Shown one piece after another: positions 1 to 5,740 of a DNA stretch of 6,059 bases; position 1 is the stretch's first letter, and every line of letters starts with the position of its first letter. This DNA is from Pseudomonadota bacterium (GTDB lineage: Bacteria > Pseudomonadota > Gammaproteobacteria > Burkholderiales > Burkholderiaceae_B), in contig JAFAEO010000065.1 of assembly GCA_023423975.1 (NCBI GenBank), forward strand, positions 1 to 6,059. The letters are read 5' to 3'. The notes beneath the pieces were generated by a model. The model saw only the letters and a program-made list of their open reading frames with translations, did no database searches and was not told the DNA's origin. A program made the position numbers and the translations under genes.

Positions 1-146
1 TGGTGTTCAGGGCCGGTGCGCCGGACCGAGCAGGTCTGCACATCATATCCCAGATCCCGCAAGGCCAGCACCTCGCGCAGGATGAATGTATGCGATACTG
101 CGGGATATTCCCCGGTCAGATAGGCGATACGGGCAGGCTTGGTCAT
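1..146 (-). CDS. Glycosyltransferase family 4-type, N-terminal fragment (runs off the window)
   Basis: Only the first 48 complete codons are present; the rest lies left of base 1. The protein begins MTKPARIAYLTGEYP and continues with SHTFILREV, ALRDLGYDV and TCSVRRTGPEH. This is the usual opening of GT-B glycosyltransferases of the WcaL/colanic-acid type: first beta strand, a YP-x-SHTFI-x-RE motif at about residues 14-24, then a helix and 'LR-x-LG-x-V'. Such enzymes transfer a sugar from a nucleotide-sugar donor to a growing exopolysaccharide or lipid-linked chain at the cytoplasmic face of the membrane. I place the start at the ATG read from 146, because the family match begins just after it and a weak GGA lies about 8 bases upstream. 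An in-frame ATG at 173 would add nine residues that look unlike the family. The gene is divergent from the VPLPA-CTERM gene. The donor and acceptor cannot be told from this fragment. Confidence 0.85.
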   Translation of the reverse strand, partial: MTKPARIAYLTGEYPAVSHTFILREVLALRDLGYDVQTCSVRRTGPEH

Positions 147-331
147 CGGCACGGTTCCAGTCAGCGGTTGCATCTTCTGGGCAAGGCGCCGGACGCAAGT
201 CAATCGGGTTTGCCAGAATGCTTGATCGGACGTGGCTTCGCGCCACCTATTTGTGCGTGCAAAATGAGCATCTCAAACCGCCTGAACCACAGCAAGAGGC
301 GGCTCTTCGCCGAAAAAAAGGTTTAGTCGTT

Positions 332-359
332 TTTATCAACCTTCATTTCAAGATATAGT
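332..359 (+). promoter_or_regulatory. Possible promoter of the VPLPA-CTERM gene
   Basis: A -10-like TATAGT at 354-359 stands 16 bases after a poor -35-like TTTATC at 332-337, about 40 bases before the GTG start at 398. The AT-rich setting favours a promoter somewhere here, but the boxes are weak and a second candidate (TTATTTAAT around 371-379) is equally possible. Confidence 0.25.
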
Positions 360-384
360 GAGCCCTGCGTTTATTTAATTAGTC

Positions 385-390
385 AAAGGA
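385..390 (+). promoter_or_regulatory. Ribosome binding site deciding a GTG start
   Basis: AAAGGA stands seven bases before GTG at 398-400. It supports GTG as the true start, since no ATG nearby would keep the signal peptide. Confidence 0.6.
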
Positions 391-397
391 TTGCCCG

Positions 398-1207
398 GTG
401 GCCAAGACTTCAATTTTCAAAGGCATCGCTCTGGTGCTGACAATGTGGGCCCCGTGGGCATTGCCAGCAGGTGCGGCAACGCAGGATTGTCTTGGTGGCT
501 GGCCTCAGATTTGCTCGGATGACGGGCGTTTTCTTCTGGGTAAGGCAGAAATCGAAGGCCGCATCGATGCAACGGCCATCGGTCTGAGCGCGAATGAACG
601 CTTTCGGCTGAAATTCTGGGCGAATGGCGTTGTCAGCGGCGACATTTACGGCGAATCGGCCTCTTCCGAGCTGGATATGGACCAAAGCGGTAATACCGTA
701 TCGACTATCGGCACGTTCACCTATGACGGCGGCAGCGCAAATTCCATTGGACCCACCAAGGACGGATTGAGCGACCGCTTTGGGGGTGGCACCAGTCTGG
801 TCCCCTCGTTGAGCAGCCCGGGATCGATCTACAACGATTTCTCGCTGGCCATGGTCGATCTGGATGTGCGCGCAAGACCGGGTGCATTGTGGCCCTTTGC
901 GATCGATCCTTACGCCCCGGCAAAGGCGCTGATCGGGCTGTTCGACCTGCGTCTGGACTTTTATGGACTGGATATCGATCCGGAATATCCGGACATGTAT
1001 AGCCTTGATACCAAACGCTATGTCAGCCTGACGGCCAATAATTTCGATCTGTTCCGTTTTACCGTTTCGGACGGGAAAGGGGAATCGCTGACCCGCGAAT
1101 TCCAGCTTGGTCTGGCGGCCGTTCCGCTGCCTGCGGGCGGGTTGCTGCTGCTGGCAGGTCTGGCGGGATTCGGCCTTCTGCGTCAAAGGCGGCGCATCGC
1201 CGGATGA
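398..1207 (+). CDS. VPLPA-CTERM sorting domain-containing secreted protein
   Basis: A 269-aa protein with a GTG start. Residues 1-27 form a signal peptide: lysines at 3 and 8, a hydrophobic core at 9-24 (GIALVLTMWAPWALPA), then an AGAA cleavage region. The C-terminus is a sorting tail: VPLPA at 242-246, a short Leu/Gly/Ala-rich membrane segment at 247-261 and the basic cluster RQRRR at 262-266. This is the VPLPA form of PEP-CTERM signals, known in Rhodobacteraceae to pair with a dedicated exosortase and to occur with exopolysaccharide genes. The mature part is Gly/Ser/Asp-rich with alternating hydrophobic residues, suggesting a beta-rich extracellular domain, and has two cysteines (31 and 39) that could form a disulfide. 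I recognise no enzyme motif. It is probably exported by Sec and cleaved by an exosortase encoded elsewhere. It is transcribed alone or with the spike genes 138 bases downstream. The class is confident; the molecular role is unknown. Confidence 0.88.
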   Translation: MAKTSIFKGIALVLTMWAPWALPAGAATQDCLGGWPQICSDDGRFLLGKAEIEGRIDATAIGLSANERFRLKFWANGVVSGDIYGESASSELDMDQSGNTVSTIGTFTYDGGSANSIGPTKDGLSDRFGGGTSLVPSLSSPGSIYNDFSLAMVDLDVRARPGALWPFAIDPYAPAKALIGLFDLRLDFYGLDIDPEYPDMYSLDTKRYVSLTANNFDLFRFTVSDGKGESLTREFQLGLAAVPLPAGGLLLLAGLAGFGLLRQRRRIAG

Positions 1208-1345
1208 TGCATATCCGGGCCATGCAACGCGCGCCCAGATAAGCAGATCTTAGCCTTTTTCCCGGATTTTTCGGGGCCTTGAACATGCTTGGCCCCCCTT
1301 CGCCCACCAGGGCGATGCGATTTCCGGGCAATAAGGAACCTGAAC
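1208..1345 (+). other. Intergenic leader of the spike cassette with three small hairpins
   Basis: Three potential stem-loops sit in a row. CCCGGA 1261-1266 pairs with TTCGGG 1270-1275 (one G-T pair). GGGGCC 1273-1278 pairs with GGCCCC 1291-1296 (12-base loop). A compact hairpin joins TCGCCC 1300-1305 to GGGCGA 1310-1315 (4-base loop). The first two share bases, so they exclude each other. None is followed by a T run, so I do not call a terminator. They could form a structured 5' leader or be chance in GC-rich DNA. No clear promoter boxes are visible. Confidence 0.3.
1333..1337 (+). promoter_or_regulatory. Ribosome binding site of the spike-base gene
   Basis: AAGGA lies eight bases before ATG at 1346. 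It decides this start over the in-frame ATG at 1289, which would add 19 residues (MAPLRPPGRC...) that look like translated non-coding sequence and would overlap the hairpin leader. Confidence 0.7.
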
Positions 1346-1606
1346 ATGATTGATGTCTATCAGCGCCACCAGCCTGGTCTGGAAAGCCCCGCATCCTCTC
1401 TTGCGGCTGTTTCCCCAAGCGATACCGAACTTCTGGCACTGGCCACGCGGGCCATCGCCGTGGGCCATGAAGGATTTGTACAAGTGACCACGGTGACCGG
1501 CTCGACCGGGCGCATCTATGTCGTGCCGGGGGCTCCGTTTCCAATCCGCGTCCGCCAGATCTGGGCAAGCGGTACCACCGCGACCGATATCGTCGCCCTG
1601 GCATGA
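1346..1606 (+). CDS. Spike base protein, RCAP_Rcc01079 (GhsA)-like
   Basis: An 86-aa protein starting MIDVYQRHQPGLESPAS. The rest follows the pattern I know for the small 'spike base protein, RCAP_Rcc01079 family': a PSDT-x-x-L segment, ATRAIAVG, a stretch of beta strands with VTTVTGSTG, a proline/glycine turn before 'PIRVRQIWASGTTAT', and a closing DIVALA. The pattern LPLRV-x-R-(V/I)-x-ATGTTAT-x-IVAL is the family's C-terminal hallmark. In Rhodobacter capsulatus the founder Rcc01079 (GhsA) belongs to the head spikes of the gene transfer agent RcGTA, and relatives occur in phages and phage-derived loci. It has no signal peptide, consistent with assembly in the cytoplasm. Its stop overlaps the next start (ATGA at 1603-1606), so the two are probably translated in coupled fashion. 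Inference: it anchors the beta-helix protein encoded two genes downstream to a capsid or similar particle. No capsid gene is visible in the window. Confidence 0.75.
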   Translation: MIDVYQRHQPGLESPASSLAAVSPSDTELLALATRAIAVGHEGFVQVTTVTGSTGRIYVVPGAPFPIRVRQIWASGTTATDIVALA

Positions 1607-2547
1607 TATTTTCGCTTGGGATGGGGCTGGTGCCCCGCCCTGTGCGTCGGCAGCATTCGCAGCCCGCGCCTAAAATCATGCTGGTCATCGCGGATCGCGG
1701 GACGGTTGCGCAGGCCTCTGGCGCGGGCATTCTGACCCTGACGATTGTCGCGCCTGCGCATCATGCGGGATCCTATGACATCGATCCCGCGCGACTGGCC
1801 AATGGGCCACTTTGCCTCAGGCCACCGGTTCTGCAGATAGGTGATCAGGCAGTTCTGGTCACGCCGGGTCTTTGGGCCTGCCTTGAAGGTGCGATACCGC
1901 CGGTCTTCAGTGGGCAATGGCTTGCCAATAACGCAGCTCTAGTGGGCCAGACCGGCTCGACATTGGCGCTGAAAGACAACCATGCGGGCCGCCATGTGAC
2001 CTATGCCGAGGCGTTGCGACAGGATGGGCGGGACGTCGTGGCCGTCTCTGATGCGGTGAAGATCCCCGAGATCCCAATCCCGCAACCCCATGACCTGCGC
2101 TTGATTCCGTTGCCTGATGCAACACTGGAAGCCGAGATCGGGGCCAAGGAACAGATCTCAATCCAGATCGATCAGCCTACGGATTATGCGGGCAGCTATC
2201 TGGTCAATCCGGTCGATTTGGCAGATGGGCCGGTATGTCTGATGCCACCGCAGATCGCGCTCGATCCGGAAACGGCGCAGCCCCAGCTCACTCATCCGGG
2301 CCTGTGGACCTATGATCCACAGCAGGGGGCGTTGCAGTTGGATTATGAATGGCTGGCCGGTGCCCCGGCTGCAAAAGGTGGCATGAACCCGGCGGAAACG
2401 GAAATTTTCGTTATCGAGCGTGGCTCGCAGGCGCATGGCCGACGCGAGGCGGTTTCGAACACGGTGATCTATCTGCCGCAGGCGACCCCTGACGCCTTGG
2501 CCCGGGATGTGGGCCAAGCACAAGCTTTGACGGATGAGGTAGCCTGA
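1603..2547 (+). CDS. Tandem Ig-like domain protein of the spike cassette (putative connector)
   Basis: A 314-aa protein built of two related modules, at about residues 43-154 and 184-291. Each has AGSY, then GP-x-CL-x-PP, then PGLW, then a Q/E-WL tryptophan. After these comes a G-x-T/E stretch and a 'GR-x-x-AVS-x-x-V' ending. The latter half of each module fits the Ig-like fold common in phage and bacterial surface proteins (pattern: W-x-x-x-P-x-Y-x-x-QWL-x-dG ... aG-x-x-x-x-x-v-t-A ... G ... S-x-V). There is no signal peptide or membrane segment. The start overlaps the previous stop and lacks a clear ribosome site, so translation probably depends on the upstream gene; ATG at 1621 is an alternative start six codons in. 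The last 23 residues (from PQATPDALARDV) look helical. Inferred role: connector or decoration between the small base protein and the large beta-helix fibre. I do not recognise a named family for the whole protein. Confidence 0.75.
   Translation: MIFSLGMGLVPRPVRRQHSQPAPKIMLVIADRGTVAQASGAGILTLTIVAPAHHAGSYDIDPARLANGPLCLRPPVLQIGDQAVLVTPGLWACLEGAIPPVFSGQWLANNAALVGQTGSTLALKDNHAGRHVTYAEALRQDGRDVVAVSDAVKIPEIPIPQPHDLRLIPLPDATLEAEIGAKEQISIQIDQPTDYAGSYLVNPVDLADGPVCLMPPQIALDPETAQPQLTHPGLWTYDPQQGALQLDYEWLAGAPAAKGGMNPAETEIFVIERGSQAHGRREAVSNTVIYLPQATPDALARDVGQAQALTDEVA
1729..2475 (+). repeat. Two-copy internal module duplication within the Ig-like protein gene
   Basis: Codons 43-154 (1729-2064) and 184-291 (2152-2475) encode the same module. 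The offset is 141 residues at AGSY (55 and 196) and GP-x-CL-x-PP (68 and 209), and 144 at PGLW (88 and 232) and the WL pair (106 and 250). The three-residue shift is an insertion between PP and PGLW in copy 2. The copies share only key residues, so the duplication is old; it is seen in protein, not DNA. Confidence 0.75.
2536..2539 (+). promoter_or_regulatory. Ribosome binding site of the beta-helix gene, inside the upstream gene
   Basis: GAGG lies seven bases before ATG at 2547, within the last codons of the Ig-like gene. Stop and start share one base (TGATG at 2545-2549). This fixes the start and allows both re-initiation and independent ribosome entry. Confidence 0.6.
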
Positions 2548-5297
2548 TGCGAATCGGTTTCAATTTCCCCGAACGTAAGCCTGTCGAAATCAATATTTCG
2601 CAGGCTGGAAAATCGGCCAAAGGGCGGGCTGCGCAATGGCGCTTTGCACATGCGGCCATTTCTGCGCAGGGCGGGCGGATGAATGAGTTTGCCGAAGCCG
2701 TGCCCGGAGCGGTCGCGCAGGCCGACGGCAGCCATATTCTGGACCTGCTGGCCCGCCCCGATCTGGTAAGCGAGCGCAAGATCGCCGCAGATGGTCAGGT
2801 CTGGGCCATGGATCACGCCGCCACCGAACAGCAGCTTTGCTGGGGTGCGGCGGATCATTACATGCTGGAGCGTGCGCCTCTGACGGGCGATGTCATCGTC
2901 GAGCCGGGGCGCAACCACCGCAAGATCTATGTCTCGAATGCGCCCGCGGCCTACAGCGCCGCGATGATCGCGGCTGCAGTCGGACGCGCCTCGGTCAATG
3001 CAACATGGCTGAAGGCCAACCCCGAATGGGGCGGCAGCGAGGACAAGGCGCTGACCGCAGATCTGGGGCTGGCGCTGTTTCGCGAACTGACCAAGACCGG
3101 CGTTGCCCCGAATTCCACATGGCTGCTGTTTCAGCGCGGTTATGATTATGCGGGGCTGGACATCTCGCCCGCGCGTTGTTCGATGGGCGAAGGTCCGCTG
3201 CATCCAATCGTGATCGGGGCATGGGGGGCAGGTCCGCGACCCAAGGGCTTCCTGCTCAAATCCACCTCGTATCATCCCAGCCATTACGTCTATCGCGATC
3301 TGGAAATCCATGATGCCGGTTGCCTGTCCGGCTGGAACTGGCTGTTTGCCAATGTCCACAACGGCAGCGCCGGAGAAATGGGGGCTAATGGCGCCAGCAA
3401 CAGCGTGGATGGCTGGACGCAGTATCGCACAATCACTCTGGACGTTCACAAGGCTGCCCCCAGCAACCCCTTGAAATGGCACCACAGCGTTGATCGCTGC
3501 GGCGGCGGCTATTGGTCCAACGTCAACGGCTTGCTGTTTGACGAATGCTTCTGGGACCATAACGGCTGGCAGGACGGCTATTCCCCCGACAATGACGGGA
3601 CGATGCCGCAACCTCCCAGTATGATGAGCCATAACGTCTATATCGCGCATAATTGCCGCGATGTGACGATCGACCGCTGCCTGTCGTCGCGCAGTTCGTC
3701 CATCGGGCTGCAGATGCGTCCGGGCGGTCGGATCACCGATTGCTTCCTGTTGGACAACAACATCATCTGCAACGATCTGGGCGGCAATTATGACGGCGCA
3801 GGCCCGATTGGCGAATATTGCCTGCATCTGGGTAATATCGGCACCTCGGCAGGCTATCGTCTGGCCGAGGGGATCGGTGGGTACAATTGGGGGATGGATC
3901 TGGTTGGCCGCCAGCAGGCGGTGGTCGATTGCATCGTTTGCCACATGTCGAACCCGGCAGACCCCATCGAGGTTGAACGCAAGAAGGGGCGGCACTTTGC
4001 GCTGAACGTCTCGGCTGCTCGACCTATGATCTATAACAACACGATCCATTATAACTGGGCCAACAGCAATTCCGGGGTCGAGGCGCTTGATCTGACGGCC
4101 CTGCAGGCGACCACGATCCAGACCTATGCGGGCAAGCTGTTCGGGCGGGATCAGGCCACAATTGCCGAATATCTGGATCATGTCCGCGCCTTGCCGAATA
4201 TCGGGCAGGAACTGGACCGCCTGCTGGAATATTTTCGCAGCCCTTATGGCCGCCACAAGCCCACGCGCACGACGCCCGAAACCTGTATCTTCAAGCCCGA
4301 TTACCGGGGCGAGGGTTTCCGGTGGGATAACCGTCTGAATTGGTCCTCGGGCGATCTGCCGGGCAGCGTCGCGGGCGATACGGTCGATCTTCATGGCAAC
4401 CGGGTCAAATTCGGGCGGCTGACCCGACAGGTTGCCGGGATCACCTTCCGGGGGGCCTTGCTCGAGGTGACCTCGGGCAAGCTGGTGGCGCAGGCGCAAA
4501 ACGACCGGGCCAGTGTCGAGCTGCGCGAAAGCGGCCAATATGTCGCGCAGAACGGCGACGGAGCCTTCGCGGCCCGCGGTGGGCGGCTGACCTTTACGGG
4601 CAAGTCGCAGGCCGATCTGGTGATCAGCGGGCAGGCCGAATGTCTGTTCGGCGCGGATCTGACCATTCCCGAAGGCCAAACCCTGCGGATCGACGGAGGT
4701 CAGTGTTTTGCCGGTTGGGATGGCAGCGGTGACGCGGTTCTGACTTTGCAGGGCGGGCTGGATCTGCGGGCAACGCCCATTCTGGCCTTCGGGGCGTCCA
4801 AGTTCTCGCCCCGATACAAGCAGGGCTATCCGCTTGTCGGGCAGGGCAGCGGCTTTACCGGCGTTCTCGACAGCATCATCTGGAACAACACCAGCGCCAC
4901 GACCGGCTGGCATGTTCGCGTCCGCGACATGCGGGGCACGCCGGTCATTGGTGAAAAGGCTGTGGACAAGGTGGCTCCGGGATTGCGTGAGACATGGCTG
5001 CCCGAAGTGGGGGCGGTAATGGCTGCGGAAATGCCAAAGATCGCGCCTTTCCGGTCAGGGATTTTTGGGGTCGAAGCACCCTCGGTCAAGCCGCACGTCG
5101 CTTTATCCGGGCCGCTGCATCTGGACCTGACGGGCCTTGGTGCGGGCAGCTATCCCCTGATCGAGGCCAGCATCACCGGCACTTTTGCCAAAGTCACGGT
5201 CGATCATCTGGCCGCTGATCTGGATGCTGAAGTCGTGGTGTCGGCGACCGGGGTGCGGCTGATCCTGCGGGCCGGAACCGGCAAGGTCATCGCCTGA
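2547..5297 (+). CDS. Right-handed parallel beta-helix spike/fibre protein
   Basis: A 916-aa protein without a signal peptide (start MRIGFNFPERKPVEIN). Visible layout: residues 1-115, N-terminal part probably for attachment; 116-215, mixed region; 220-510, main right-handed beta-helix with short strand repeats (YRDLEIHDAG 249-258, VNGLLFDECFWDHNGW 326-341, NVYIAHNCRDVTIDRCLSSR 363-382, GRITDCFLLDNNIICND 394-410, MIYNNTIHYN 494-503); 512-565, helical linker; 585-785, second beta-solenoid opening with FRWDNRLNWSSGDLPG and GDTV-x-L-x-GN-x-V-x-FG, like the strand ladders of autotransporter passengers; 855-916, C-terminal beta part with LDLTGLGAGSYPLIEA. No barrel domain follows, so it is not an autotransporter. 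Fifteen cysteines, eight of them between 334 and 465, may stack inside the helix. The pattern DHNGW ... PPSMMSHNVY with Asp337, His338 and His362 is a candidate polysaccharide-binding or cleaving face, as in tailspikes and pectate-lyase-like proteins; the activity is inferred. It is coupled to the upstream Ig-like gene and most likely is the receptor-binding part of the particle. Confidence 0.82.
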   Translation: MRIGFNFPERKPVEINISQAGKSAKGRAAQWRFAHAAISAQGGRMNEFAEAVPGAVAQADGSHILDLLARPDLVSERKIAADGQVWAMDHAATEQQLCWGAADHYMLERAPLTGDVIVEPGRNHRKIYVSNAPAAYSAAMIAAAVGRASVNATWLKANPEWGGSEDKALTADLGLALFRELTKTGVAPNSTWLLFQRGYDYAGLDISPARCSMGEGPLHPIVIGAWGAGPRPKGFLLKSTSYHPSHYVYRDLEIHDAGCLSGWNWLFANVHNGSAGEMGANGASNSVDGWTQYRTITLDVHKAAPSNPLKWHHSVDRCGGGYWSNVNGLLFDECFWDHNGWQDGYSPDNDGTMPQPPSMMSHNVYIAHNCRDVTIDRCLSSRSSSIGLQMRPGGRITDCFLLDNNIICNDLGGNYDGAGPIGEYCLHLGNIGTSAGYRLAEGIGGYNWGMDLVGRQQAVVDCIVCHMSNPADPIEVERKKGRHFALNVSAARPMIYNNTIHYNWANSNSGVEALDLTALQATTIQTYAGKLFGRDQATIAEYLDHVRALPNIGQELDRLLEYFRSPYGRHKPTRTTPETCIFKPDYRGEGFRWDNRLNWSSGDLPGSVAGDTVDLHGNRVKFGRLTRQVAGITFRGALLEVTSGKLVAQAQNDRASVELRESGQYVAQNGDGAFAARGGRLTFTGKSQADLVISGQAECLFGADLTIPEGQTLRIDGGQCFAGWDGSGDAVLTLQGGLDLRATPILAFGASKFSPRYKQGYPLVGQGSGFTGVLDSIIWNNTSATTGWHVRVRDMRGTPVIGEKAVDKVAPGLRETWLPEVGAVMAAEMPKIAPFRSGIFGVEAPSVKPHVALSGPLHLDLTGLGAGSYPLIEASITGTFAKVTVDHLAADLDAEVVVSATGVRLILRAGTGKVIA

Positions 5298-5408
5298 CAT
5301 CGCCCCGCAAGCAGCCCGATCTGCCGTCAACCCGCCGCTCAAGGGCTGATCACGAAAAGGCTGCTCCGTCACTAGTCGCCCGGTAAACAGCGCCGCTTCC
5401 ATGCCACA

Positions 5409-5468
5409 TTGGCAAGAAATGCAAACGTAACTTTTTACACTCTGCAGCGACTGAAAGCAGCTTGCCAA
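5409..5468. repeat. 8-bp perfect inverted repeat with 44-base spacer
   Basis: TTGGCAAG at 5409-5416 is matched by CTTGCCAA at 5461-5468. Inside lies a T run (CTTTTTAC) and a small CTGC/GCAG pair. The arms could form a stem in RNA or be a protein-binding site, but an 8-bp match at this spacing can also be chance. Confidence 0.3.
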
Positions 5469-5710
5469 ACTAGCTGAAAAACATGGTGTGGGACATGGCA
5501 GGAAATGCGGAATGTTTACAGTACCGCAAAGCGAGCATCTCCGGGCGCTGTAGCAAGGGTGCTGGCCCAGAGGGCACAAACTCGAGGAGGCATAGCCGGA
5601 GGCTGGTTTTCCAAAGAGGCGGCATGCTCCTTTTGCACCCCGACAGAGGGCACTAGGCCACCAGAGCCTTTCTGAAAGTCGCAGGAGGGTTTTAGGGTGG
5701 TGGGATGTCT

Positions 5711-5740
5711 AAAAAGCAGGGAAGGCTGCAGAGGCCTTCC
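5711..5740 (-). terminator. Possible rho-independent terminator on the minus strand
   Basis: A 7-bp perfect stem (GGAAGGC 5720-5726 with GCCTTCC 5734-5740, 7-base loop). Read leftward it is followed by CTGC and then five T (5715-5711). The T run starts four bases after the stem, which is not ideal. If real, it would end a leftward transcript coming from beyond the right edge. Confidence 0.3.

Larger units (their letters stand above)
147..397. other. Divergent intergenic region with AT-rich promoter-like part
   Basis: No gene is supported here; the short frames crossing it look like chance. From about 312 to 385 the sequence turns clearly AT-rich, unlike its surroundings, as expected for the control region of the gene at 398. 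A small inverted repeat (AAGAG 294-298 with CTCTT 303-307, or GGCG 298-301 with CGCC 308-311) is followed by a run of A, so it is not a terminator for the rightward direction. The promoter of the leftward glycosyltransferase gene must also lie here or upstream of it in an operon, but I see no clear boxes for it. Confidence 0.5.

Noticed and set aside
3..358. Rightward frames of 107 and 90 codons at the left edge
   Set aside because: They overlap the recognisable glycosyltransferase start on the other strand and run into the AT-rich promoter region; no ribosome sites or recognisable motifs.
410..1186. A 258-codon open frame antisense to the VPLPA-CTERM gene
   Set aside because: The sense strand has a signal peptide, a sorting tail and a ribosome site. 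The antisense product shows no domain pattern.
2469..4913. An 814-codon open frame antisense to the beta-helix gene
   Set aside because: In this register antisense stops would need TTA, CTA or TCA in the sense gene, which are rare codons in GC-rich DNA, so the long opening is expected. The product is low-complexity and Arg/Gln/Ile-rich, and resembles no family I know.
2547..5297. Autotransporter interpretation of the beta-helix protein
   Set aside because: It has no signal peptide and no C-terminal outer-membrane barrel, and it is co-translated with a phage-type spike-base gene.
5310..5365. AGCAGCC / GGCTGCT pairing just after the beta-helix stop, as a terminator
   Set aside because: The arms are 42 bases apart and no T run follows, so it is not a canonical rho-independent terminator.
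5103..5579. A 158-codon minus-strand frame across the end of the beta-helix gene
   Set aside because: Cys/Ser/Pro-rich product with no domain. Half of it is the antisense shadow of the beta-helix gene and the rest crosses the non-coding stretch.
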